Positions 57,293-64,000 of a stretch of DNA of 64,000 nt are shown here, one piece after another. The stretch is taken from contig JBJTCN010000025.1 of assembly GCA_046091905.1 (NCBI GenBank), forward strand, positions 32,817 to 96,816. The letters run 5' to 3'. A program made the translations under genes and the position numbers. The notes beneath the pieces are model-generated. The model saw only the letters and a program-made list of their open reading frames with translations, did not search any database and was not told the origin of the DNA. The DNA is from ZLKRG08 sp046091905. GTDB taxonomy: Bacteria > Actinomycetota > Actinomycetes > Nanopelagicales > Nanopelagicaceae. Positions within the stretch are counted from its first letter, which is position 1; every line of letters starts with the position of its first letter.

Positions 57293-58171
57293 TCGGCCCA
57301 TTAGTTGGCGCATCAGGTTTGCAGTTTCAGACGGCGTTTTGCCGACCTTAACTCCTGCTGCTTCCAGCGCATCTTTCTTCGCCTGCGCAGTTCCGGAACT
57401 TCCAGAAACAATCGCACCAGCATGTCCCATAGTTTTACCTTCAGGAGCGGTGAAACCCGCGACATAACCAACTACCGGCTTTGTCACATACTCTTTAATA
57501 AATGCAGCTGCGCGCTCTTCGGCATCGCCACCAATTTCACCAATCATGACGATGGCTTTGGTCTCCGGATCATCTTGGAATGCTTTCAAGCAATCAATGT
57601 GCGTGGTGCCAATAACTGGATCTCCACCAATTCCTACCGCTGTAGTAAATCCAATGTCACGCAATTCGTACATTAATTGGTAAGTCAAAGTTCCAGATTT
57701 AGAAACTAAACCGATTGGTCCACTACCAGTAATGTCTGCTGGAATGATTCCAACATTTGATTGACCTGGGCTAATTACACCTGGGCAATTTGGACCTACT
57801 AACCGAGTACTTCCCTTTTCGGCTGCATATGTGTAAAAGTATGCGGAGTCATGTACTGGAATTCCTTCAGTAATTACTACTACCAACGGCATCTTGGCAT
57901 CAATAGCATCAATTACTGCACCTTTAGCAAACTTAGGTGGCACGAAGACTACTGAAACATTTGCACCAGTTGTCGCCATTGCTTCTGCAACGGTATTGAA
58001 AACCGGAAGCGTGGTGCCATCCATATCAACTGATTGGCCACCTTTGCCTGGCGTTACACCACCAACAACTTTGGTTCCGGCTTTCAACATGCGCTTGGTG
58101 TGTTTGGTTCCTTCAGAACCAGTCATACCTTGAACAATTACTTTGCTATCTGAATTAATAAAAATTGACAT
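57290..58171 (-). CDS. sucD: Succinyl-CoA synthetase alpha subunit
   Basis: The 293-aa subunit has the CoA-binding Rossmann segment VQGMTGSEGTKHTKRM, GPNCPGVISPGQ and the phosphohistidine loop GHAGAIVSGSSGTA. It works with SucC to make ATP/GTP from succinyl-CoA. Its start overlaps the sucC stop by one base (TAATG). Confidence 0.95.
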   Translation of the reverse strand: MSIFINSDSKVIVQGMTGSEGTKHTKRMLKAGTKVVGGVTPGKGGQSVDMDGTTLPVFNTVAEAMATTGANVSVVFVPPKFAKGAVIDAIDAKMPLVVVITEGIPVHDSAYFYTYAAEKGSTRLVGPNCPGVISPGQSNVGIIPADITGSGPIGLVSKSGTLTYQLMYELRDIGFTTAVGIGGDPVIGTTHIDCLKAFQDDPETKAIVMIGEIGGDAEERAAAFIKEYVTKPVVGYVAGFTAPEGKTMGHAGAIVSGSSGTAQAKKDALEAAGVKVGKTPSETANLMRQLMGR

Positions 58172-59334
58172 TATTTAGCCGCCAACTCTGCAGCCTTGCT
58201 AGCTGCGCCATCCATCGTGTCTAACTGCTGTACCAATGGGTGCGCTGCTTCGTTAAGAATTCGACGACCTTCTGCCACGTTATTGCCATCTAAACGAACC
58301 ACAATTGGCTTAGTTGCGGCAGAACCCAGAATTTCTAACGCTCTTACAATTCCATTTGCAACTGCATCGCAGGCAGTAATTCCGCCAAATACATTTACAA
58401 ATACACTCTTTACATCTTTATCGCCAAGAATGATTGATAGGCCATCTGCCATTATCTCTGCAGAGGCGCCACCACCGATATCTAGAAAGTTGGCTGGTCT
58501 TATCTTGCCAAATTTTTCACCGGCATATGCAACGACATCCAGTGTCGACATAACTAAACCGGCACCATTACCAATGATTCCAACTTCGCCATCAAGCTTC
58601 ACATAATTTAAGCCTTTGGCTTTGGCCGCTTCTTCAAGTGCATTAGCTACAGATTTATCAACTAGCGCTTCATGATCTGGTTGACGGAACTCAGCATTGT
58701 CATCCAAAGTTACTTTGCCATCAAGTGCGATGATTTTGCCATCTGCAGTTTTAACTAGCGGATTCACTTCCACCAAGGTGGCATCCTCTTTAGTAAATAC
58801 CCCCCAAAGCAACTCAATTACTTTCGCTACATCGGTTGCAATTTCTTTAGGAAAATTGGCTAGCGCCACGATCGCCGCTGCTTTAGTTGCATCAATTCCG
58901 GCAACTGCAGAGACTGGAACTTTAGCTAACTTCTCAGGTGCAGTTCGTGCCACCTCTTCAATATCCATGCCGCCAGCAACAGATGCCATGCAGAGATATT
59001 GGCGATTAGAACGATCAAGCAAAATAGATACGTAATACTCTTCAGCGATAGGTGCTGCTTGCGCAATCATTACTCGTTGCACGATATGGCCTTTAATATC
59101 CATTCCTAGGATTGCACTTGCTTTCGCTTTTGCATCATCTGCATCATCTGCAACTTTTACTCCGCCAGCTTTTCCGCGACCACCAACTTTTACCTGCGCT
59201 TTAACTACAACTTTGCCGCCAATTTTGGCTGCCGCTGCATGCGCTTCTTCTGGTGTTGTCGCAACTGCACCTGCTAAAACAGGTACGCCATGCTTTTCAA
59301 ATAAATCTCTTGCTTGATATTCAAATAAATCCAC
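58171..59334 (-). CDS. sucC: Succinyl-CoA synthetase beta subunit
   Basis: The 387-aa ATP-grasp subunit begins MDLFEYQARDLFEKHGVPVL and has VVKAQVKVGGRGKAGGVKVA, EVNPLV and NVFGGITACDAVANGI, the nucleotide and CoA-ligase features. GTG start; a TAAGAT element ends 6 bases upstream in the 21-bp gap after pcrA, suggesting a promoter separate from pcrA. Confidence 0.95.
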   Translation of the reverse strand: MDLFEYQARDLFEKHGVPVLAGAVATTPEEAHAAAAKIGGKVVVKAQVKVGGRGKAGGVKVADDADDAKAKASAILGMDIKGHIVQRVMIAQAAPIAEEYYVSILLDRSNRQYLCMASVAGGMDIEEVARTAPEKLAKVPVSAVAGIDATKAAAIVALANFPKEIATDVAKVIELLWGVFTKEDATLVEVNPLVKTADGKIIALDGKVTLDDNAEFRQPDHEALVDKSVANALEEAAKAKGLNYVKLDGEVGIIGNGAGLVMSTLDVVAYAGEKFGKIRPANFLDIGGGASAEIMADGLSIILGDKDVKSVFVNVFGGITACDAVANGIVRALEILGSAATKPIVVRLDGNNVAEGRRILNEAAHPLVQQLDTMDGAASKAAELAAK

Positions 59335-59340
59335 GGCTAA

Positions 59341-59346
59341 ATCTTA
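59341..59346 (-). promoter_or_regulatory. -10 element for leaderless sucC
   Basis: TAAGAT, 6-base spacer, GTG on the minus strand. It would allow TCA and purine genes to be expressed independently of the helicase gene upstream. Confidence 0.55.
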
Positions 59347-59355
59347 GTAGTGGAT

Positions 59356-61596
59356 TTAGAGCTTCTCGACCGGCGCATAACGCAGTAGTAAGCGTTTATC
59401 GCCTAATTGTCCGAAATTGATTGTGGCTTCGGTTCGATCCCCTTCACCAGATATCTTTACAACCGTTCCTAAACCAAATGTGTCATGAGCCACACGATCA
59501 CCAATATTTAGTGAAATCGTTGTTGCAGTTTTCTTTCCAGTTGCACTTGCTCTTGGATGTAGTGGCGCTGATTGCACAAACTTTGGTTTTGTAGCAAAGG
59601 TGCGCGCTCGCCAATCAATTAAAGACTCCGGAATTTCCGATAAGAATCTTGATGCTGGATTGTAATTTGGTGCGCCCCATGCACTTCGATATTCAGCGCG
59701 AGTTAAATAGAGTCGCACTTGAGCACGAGTTAAACCAACATAGGCCAATCTGCGCTCTTCTTCTAATTCATCGCGTTCACCTAAGGTGCGATTGTGCGGA
59801 AAGATTCCATCTTCCATTCCAGTTAAGAAAACAGTTGGAAATTCCAAACCTTTTGCGGTGTGTAACGTCATTAAGGTAATAACACCACCATGATCTTCGC
59901 CCTCTGGAATTTCATCTGAATCAGCAACTAATGCAACCTGCTCCAAAAACCCGGCAAGCGAGATTACGGAATCTTCAGGCAAATTTTCGATTGGCGTCTC
60001 TTCGTATTCCATGGATACCGCCACTAATTCTTGCAAGTTTTCTACTCTGGATTCATCTTGTGGATCTGTGCTGTTCTGTAACTCGGCCAGCAAACCAGAT
60101 TGCTCAAGTACCGCTTCTAAAATTGTAGGGGGCTTGGTGCCAGCCTCTACTAAAACATTTAGCGCCAAGATCAATGAAACAAAATTGGATAATGATGCCG
60201 TAGCACGACCACCTAATTCAGAATTATTGGCTACCACATTTAGCGATTGCCAGAAAGAGAGGCCGCGAGAGTTTGCGATACTTTCAATGCTCTCTAGCGC
60301 CCGATCACCAATGCCACGTTTAGGGACATTGATTATTCGACGAAGCGAGACCTCATCTTCTAAGTTAACTAAAACCTTTAAATAAGCTAGAAAATCTTTA
60401 ATCTCACGGCGTTCATAGAAGCGAACTCCACCAACAACCTTGTATGGCAAGCCTGCGCGCATAAATACCTCTTCAAAGACACGAGATTGCGCATTGGTGC
60501 GATAGAAAATCGCGGTATCGCCATACTTAGAAATTTCTTCTTGAGACAACTTCTTAATCTCACCTGAAATGAATTCAGCTTCATCGTGTTCGCTCTCCGC
60601 GACGTAACCTACAAGTGAAGCACCGGCGCCAGCTTCAGACCATAAATTCTTAGCTTTGCGATCACGATTCTGCTCAATCACCGCATTGGCCGCACTTAAG
60701 ATATTTTGAGTTGATCGATAGTTTTGTTCTAACAGAATAGTTTCGGCATCCAGGTAATCCATTTCGAATTGCAGAATATTACGAATCGTCGCACCACGGA
60801 ATCCATAAATTGATTGATCTGCATCGCCTACTACGCAAAGTTCTGCCGCCGGGATGCCCTCTTCCTCTTTTCCAACTAGCTCTTTAACCAAGATGTACTG
60901 CGCATGATTTGTATCTTGATATTCATCTACCAAGATATGGCGAAATCTAGAGCGAAGTCGCGCTTTGGCATCTGGAAAGCGTTGAATGACTTCTACAGTT
61001 TTCATAATTAAATCATCAAAATCCATGGCATTGGCTTGGCCTAATCGCTTTTGATAGAGCGAGTAAACATCCGCACAGATTTGTTCGTATTGATTGCTAG
61101 TTGAATTTAGATAATCTGCCGGACCTAGCAATTCGTTTTTGGCATTTGAAATAGTGGCGGCAAATTGTCTAGGTGGATAGCGTTTTGGATCTAAATTTAA
61201 ATCTTTACAAACTAGGGCGATTAACCTTTGCAAATCTGCGCTGTCGTAAATCGTGAAGTTATTTGAATACCCAAGGCGATGTGCTTCTACTCTTAAGATT
61301 CGAACGCATGCTGAGTGAAATGTGGAGACCCACATTGATCTAGCTATTGGCCCAACTAATTCAGCTACGCGCTCCTTCATCTCACCTGCAGCTTTATTGG
61401 TAAATGTAATTGCCAAAATTTCAAATGGGCGGACATTTCTGCGCGCCATCAGATAAGCAATTCGTCTAGTTAGGACTCGAGTCTTTCCAGATCCAGCACC
61501 TGCTACTACTAATAAAGGTGTTCCTCTATGAACCACCGCTGCTGCTTGCTGCGGATTTAGCGCCTTTAGAAGCGGATCTGTTTCATTGCTAGACAT
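59356..61596 (-). CDS. pcrA: ATP-dependent DNA helicase PcrA/UvrD
   Basis: The 746-aa SF1 helicase has LNPQQAAAV (Q motif), Walker A GAGSGKT (33-39), TFTNKAA, DEYQDTN (motif II), GDADQSIYGFRGA, QNYRST, VGGVRFYERREIKD, MTLHTAKGLEFP and RRLAYVGLTRA. The C-terminal part (about 700-746, IGDRVAHDTFGLGTV) is the Tudor-like RNA polymerase-binding domain. It acts in nucleotide excision repair and removal of stalled complexes. Gene order pcrA-sucC-sucD recalls M. tuberculosis uvrD1. Confidence 0.95.
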   Translation of the reverse strand: MSSNETDPLLKALNPQQAAAVVHRGTPLLVVAGAGSGKTRVLTRRIAYLMARRNVRPFEILAITFTNKAAGEMKERVAELVGPIARSMWVSTFHSACVRILRVEAHRLGYSNNFTIYDSADLQRLIALVCKDLNLDPKRYPPRQFAATISNAKNELLGPADYLNSTSNQYEQICADVYSLYQKRLGQANAMDFDDLIMKTVEVIQRFPDAKARLRSRFRHILVDEYQDTNHAQYILVKELVGKEEEGIPAAELCVVGDADQSIYGFRGATIRNILQFEMDYLDAETILLEQNYRSTQNILSAANAVIEQNRDRKAKNLWSEAGAGASLVGYVAESEHDEAEFISGEIKKLSQEEISKYGDTAIFYRTNAQSRVFEEVFMRAGLPYKVVGGVRFYERREIKDFLAYLKVLVNLEDEVSLRRIINVPKRGIGDRALESIESIANSRGLSFWQSLNVVANNSELGGRATASLSNFVSLILALNVLVEAGTKPPTILEAVLEQSGLLAELQNSTDPQDESRVENLQELVAVSMEYEETPIENLPEDSVISLAGFLEQVALVADSDEIPEGEDHGGVITLMTLHTAKGLEFPTVFLTGMEDGIFPHNRTLGERDELEEERRLAYVGLTRAQVRLYLTRAEYRSAWGAPNYNPASRFLSEIPESLIDWRARTFATKPKFVQSAPLHPRASATGKKTATTISLNIGDRVAHDTFGLGTVVKISGEGDRTEATINFGQLGDKRLLLRYAPVEKL

Positions 61597-61605
61597 GAGA
61601 AGCGG

Positions 61606-61611
61606 ATTCTA
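61606..61611 (-). promoter_or_regulatory. Possible -10 element for pcrA
   Basis: TAGAAT, 9-base spacer, ATG on the minus strand, predicting a 2-3 nt leader. It would overlap the start region of the divergent LmbE-like gene. Confidence 0.4.
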
Positions 61612-61633
61612 TAAGTCGTGGGAGACTACCTCC

Positions 61634-62359
61634 GTGGAACCCCGTGATGATAACGAGATTTCGCGCATACTTGTAGTAAATGCGCATCCAGATGACGCTG
61701 ACTTTGGAGTTGGCGGCACCATTGCAAAGTTAGCTGCAAAGGGAATTGAAATTACCTATGTCTGCTGCACCAATGGAGATCAAGGTGGCGAAGAATCTGG
61801 TGTTCCACAAGAAGAGATGGCTGCGACTCGTCAGCGCGAACAACGCGATGCGGCGCGGGTACTTGGTGTGAAGGATGTGGTTTATTTAAATTATCGCGAT
61901 GGCCATTTGGAACCAACTATTGGGCTACGTAAAGATATTGTCAGACAAATCAGAATTCATAAGCCTGATCGCATGTTGATTCAAAGTCCAGAGCGAAATT
62001 GGGATCGCATCGGTGCCAGCCACCCAGATCATTTAGCAGCTGGCGAAGCTGCAATTCAAGCAGTTTATCCAGATGCCCGTAACCCCTTTGCATTTATGGA
62101 TTTAAAAAATGAAGAGGGCTTAGAGCCTTGGCGCGTTAAAGAGGTCTGGGTATATGCCCATCACTCCCCAGATTATTGGGTTGATATTACTGATACCTTC
62201 GATAAGAAGATGGCCGCACTTGATGCACATGTTTCACAGACTGCGCACAATCAAGAGCTCCGAAATATGGTTCGCGAATGGGGCGAACGAAATGCAGGCG
62301 TTGGCGGTTTACCGGTTGGACGAATTGCCGAAGCATTTAAAATCGTAAATACAGACTGA
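61634..62359 (+). CDS. PIG-L/LmbE-family deacetylase
   Basis: The 241-aa zinc hydrolase has AHPDDAD (zinc His and Asp, catalytic Asp) and ASHPDHLAAG with the third ligand His, then a C-terminal KKMAALDAHVSQ helix. It differs from MshB and Mca, whose first motif is HPDDE. It probably deacetylates or hydrolyses an N-acetyl sugar or amide; the substrate is unknown. I favour GTG 61634, with GGGAG about 9 bases upstream; an ATG at 61586 would overlap the pcrA start. It is coupled to the next gene by a TGATG overlap. Confidence 0.83.
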   Translation: MEPRDDNEISRILVVNAHPDDADFGVGGTIAKLAAKGIEITYVCCTNGDQGGEESGVPQEEMAATRQREQRDAARVLGVKDVVYLNYRDGHLEPTIGLRKDIVRQIRIHKPDRMLIQSPERNWDRIGASHPDHLAAGEAAIQAVYPDARNPFAFMDLKNEEGLEPWRVKEVWVYAHHSPDYWVDITDTFDKKMAALDAHVSQTAHNQELRNMVREWGERNAGVGGLPVGRIAEAFKIVNTD

Positions 62360-63504
62360 TGGAACGCAACTGGTATCGCGAGACCTTAAATGCAATTAAG
62401 GTACGTAGATATTGGCTGCGCCAAGTACTCATCGCAGGAATCGCATCAGCAGTTGCATGGCACTTTGGTAATTTACTTGTAAATAACGGCGGTTTAGTTG
62501 CTGCAATTGCATGTGCATTAAGTATCAGAATTTCAACCTATAAATCATTTCGCGAAGGATTTGGTCAAATTGTTGGCACTGCAATTGGAGCATCAATAGC
62601 TCTGGCAGCAGTTGGGATTTTTAACTTTGGAAACATTGCGATTTTTGTAACTATAGTTATGTGTTCAATTGTTGCGCGTGCGCTTCGACTTGGTGAAGTT
62701 GCATCGGTTAATGTTCCGGTGACTGCACTAATTGTAATTGGACCAGGAATTAGCGAGAACACCGCACTTACTAGATTAGGTGCGACTTTTGTTGGGGCCA
62801 TCATTGCAGTCATTTTTTCTTATTGGGCGCACCCTAAAACACCTACTGGGCGCACTATTGAATTGATTGCCACCTATACCAAGAGGTGTGCCAATTTACT
62901 CTCAGAAATGTCCGAAGGCGTAGCTTCTACATTTGATGTAAATGTGGCAGGAAAATGGCTCAGTAAAGGGCGAAATTTAGTTGACACTATTCCAAATTTA
63001 AGAAGTCAAGCTTTAGAAGCTAAAAAATCATCGCGGTGGCTGCCAAATGACAATATTACGATTGCGGAAGTACTTTATCTAAGAGCGGTTTCCACTGAGC
63101 ATTTAATTGTGCAAGTTCGATCAATTTCCAGATCATTGTTCGATTTAGCAGTAGATGGTGGCGTACCAGAAAGAGTGCGTCGAGAATTAGCTTTAGCACT
63201 CTCCGCAGCAAGTTACGCAGTTGCGGACAAAGCTGTTAGTTCTAATTTAGTCGAAACCGCTAATGATCTACGTGATTCTTCTGCAGTGCTTCGTGACGCG
63301 TTAATTAAACAAACTAACGTTATTAGCAGTGAAATAATCGTAAAACTTGTTTCGATTGTCTCGAATCTGGATGTAATTGCGGACTCATTGGATGAATCTT
63401 CACCTGCAATTACTGATGTATTAACCCCCGATGAACCCTCTGGTCACAAAATTATTGAAACTAGCTGGATTCGCCGATTAATTAAGAGACTTTTACCGAA
63501 ATAA
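62359..63504 (+). CDS. FUSC-like membrane protein (aromatic acid exporter family)
   Basis: The 381-aa protein has about six hydrophobic segments within residues 20-150, including the FREGFGQIVGTAIGA signature common to FUSC/YeeA-type proteins, and a long helical cytoplasmic part (about 160-381). Related proteins are proposed exporters of aromatic acids or lipids; substrate unknown. Coupled by a one-base overlap to the deacetylase gene. Its end overlaps the cyclophilin gene by 23 bp in convergent orientation. Confidence 0.8.
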   Translation: MERNWYRETLNAIKVRRYWLRQVLIAGIASAVAWHFGNLLVNNGGLVAAIACALSIRISTYKSFREGFGQIVGTAIGASIALAAVGIFNFGNIAIFVTIVMCSIVARALRLGEVASVNVPVTALIVIGPGISENTALTRLGATFVGAIIAVIFSYWAHPKTPTGRTIELIATYTKRCANLLSEMSEGVASTFDVNVAGKWLSKGRNLVDTIPNLRSQALEAKKSSRWLPNDNITIAEVLYLRAVSTEHLIVQVRSISRSLFDLAVDGGVPERVRRELALALSAASYAVADKAVSSNLVETANDLRDSSAVLRDALIKQTNVISSEIIVKLVSIVSNLDVIADSLDESSPAITDVLTPDEPSGHKIIETSWIRRLIKRLLPK

Positions 63505-64000
63505 TTTTTAAGCTCTCATAAGGGTAGCCATCTGGTGCGTAATACCACTTATTGCGTGTGCCTTGTTTAATCGCTTTTTTACTCGCAATAAATTTAACGA
63601 TATCTAAACCTTTGGTGATCTTTCCCCAAATTGTGTATGCAGGTGGCAATTGGGTGTTCTTATATACGAAGAACATCTGTGAACCATTGGTTTTAGGTCC
63701 AGAGTTAGCCATCGCCACAATTCCTTCTGGGTAATTATTTGGGGCATCTTTAGGTAAGTTTTCATCTGCATATCCGGTCCAACCTGTTGGAGAGCCACCA
63801 CCAGTAAATGTTGGATCGCCACATTGCAGTACGTATAAACCTTCAGTAGTTAATCGGTGGCAGTAAGTACCGTCAAAATATTTACCCTTGGCCAAGGCTG
63901 CTAATGAGGTAACAGTTATTGGCGCCTTTGGATTTAAAGATACTTCAATAACGCCGCAATTTGTATTAAAAGTTAGCTTCTTAGGTAGCGGTGATTGTGC
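63482..64000 (-). CDS. Cyclophilin-type peptidyl-prolyl isomerase, C-terminal part
   Basis: The reading frame is open from the window edge to a stop at 63482, giving 172 codons; the N-terminus lies beyond 64000. Features: KLTFNTNCGVIEVSL (first strands), FDGTYCHRL (catalytic Arg region), LQCGDPTFTG with the conserved Gln, and NGSQMFFVY. It catalyses proline cis-trans isomerisation. A TTG inside could be misread as the start, but the conserved fold begins earlier. Actinobacterial homologues are often membrane-anchored by the missing N-terminus. Confidence 0.92.
   Translation of the reverse strand, partial: AQSPLPKKLTFNTNCGVIEVSLNPKAPITVTSLAALAKGKYFDGTYCHRLTTEGLYVLQCGDPTFTGGGSPTGWTGYADENLPKDAPNNYPEGIVAMANSGPKTNGSQMFFVYKNTQLPPAYTIWGKITKGLDIVKFIASKKAIKQGTRNKWYYAPDGYPYESLKIISVKVS

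Noticed and set aside
61586..61633. ATG start for the LmbE-like protein
   Set aside because: It would overlap the pcrA coding start and adds a non-conserved extension; the GTG at 61634 has a ribosome site.
1..64000. tRNA, rRNA, CRISPR, insertion sequence, prophage or integrated element
   Set aside because: No tandem spaced repeats, no transposase, integrase or phage motifs, and no RNA gene signature were seen; gene order looks like conserved actinobacterial core throughout.

Overview
The window looks like a gene-dense chromosome segment of a low-G+C, streamlined actinobacterium. Phylum-level markers seen here are a WhiB2/WhmD-type regulator, the mycothiol enzyme MshB, DUF3107, DUF3117, DUF3017 and DUF6350 proteins, an acyl-CoA carboxylase epsilon subunit, an LCP ligase, actinobacterial DapC/DapD, and gene blocks ordered as I remember them from Mycobacterium. 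AT-leaning codon use, very short spacers and many overlaps suggest the freshwater Nanopelagicales (acI: Planktophila/Nanopelagicus). The phylum is secure; the lineage is inference. I find 68 protein genes and no rRNA, tRNA, CRISPR array, insertion sequence or prophage. No gene-free stretch exceeds 150 bases.

Layout. 1-3409 (-): glycosyltransferase, whiB2, sugar-nucleotide transferase, dapC, fdxA. 3452-8395: GNAT, mshB, moeZ, TetR, DUF3107, DEAD helicase. 8379-17756 (-): MarC, PHP phosphoesterase, EamA exporter, an Nramp-related transporter with an MgtE_N/CBS partner, mrp, tatB, O-methyltransferase, pepA, DUF3117, an orphan sigma region-4 protein and a LOG hydrolase. 17790-25299: dapD and a surface-polysaccharide block (SpoIID, Wzt/Wzm exporter, glycosyltransferase, LCP ligase, UDP-glucose dehydrogenase). 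25296-31712: purE, purK, birA, then pccB-accE-maf-accA. 31717-47217: nucleoside and deoxynucleoside catabolism. 47353-50825: trpS, CorC-like protein, sugar-ABC ATPase. 50881-61596 (-): pcrA, sucC, sucD, DUF6350, purN, purH, folD, DUF3017, mdh, icd. 61634-64000: LmbE-like deacetylase, FUSC membrane protein, cyclophilin (cut by the window edge).

The nucleoside block is the main metabolic theme. A BMP/PnrA-type binding protein, one ATPase and two permeases import nucleosides. Cdd, Add, DeoA and a nucleoside hydrolase release bases and pentoses. A PGM/PMM-family mutase, DeoC, an aldehyde dehydrogenase with a catalytically dead partner, and a ribokinase-family kinase move the sugars toward central metabolism. 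A cytochrome P450 is the last gene of the uptake/deaminase operon, which is unexpected.

Expression architecture is the most striking non-coding signal. Many genes at the heads of transcription units have a TANNNT hexamer ending 6-7 bases before the start codon, which predicts leaderless mRNAs. The birA/pccB pair carries this to an extreme: two opposed -10 hexamers overlap by five bases in an 18-bp intergenic gap. A 22-bp perfect palindrome precedes the nucleoside-binding-protein gene, and a strand-specific stem-loop separates that gene from the rest of its operon.
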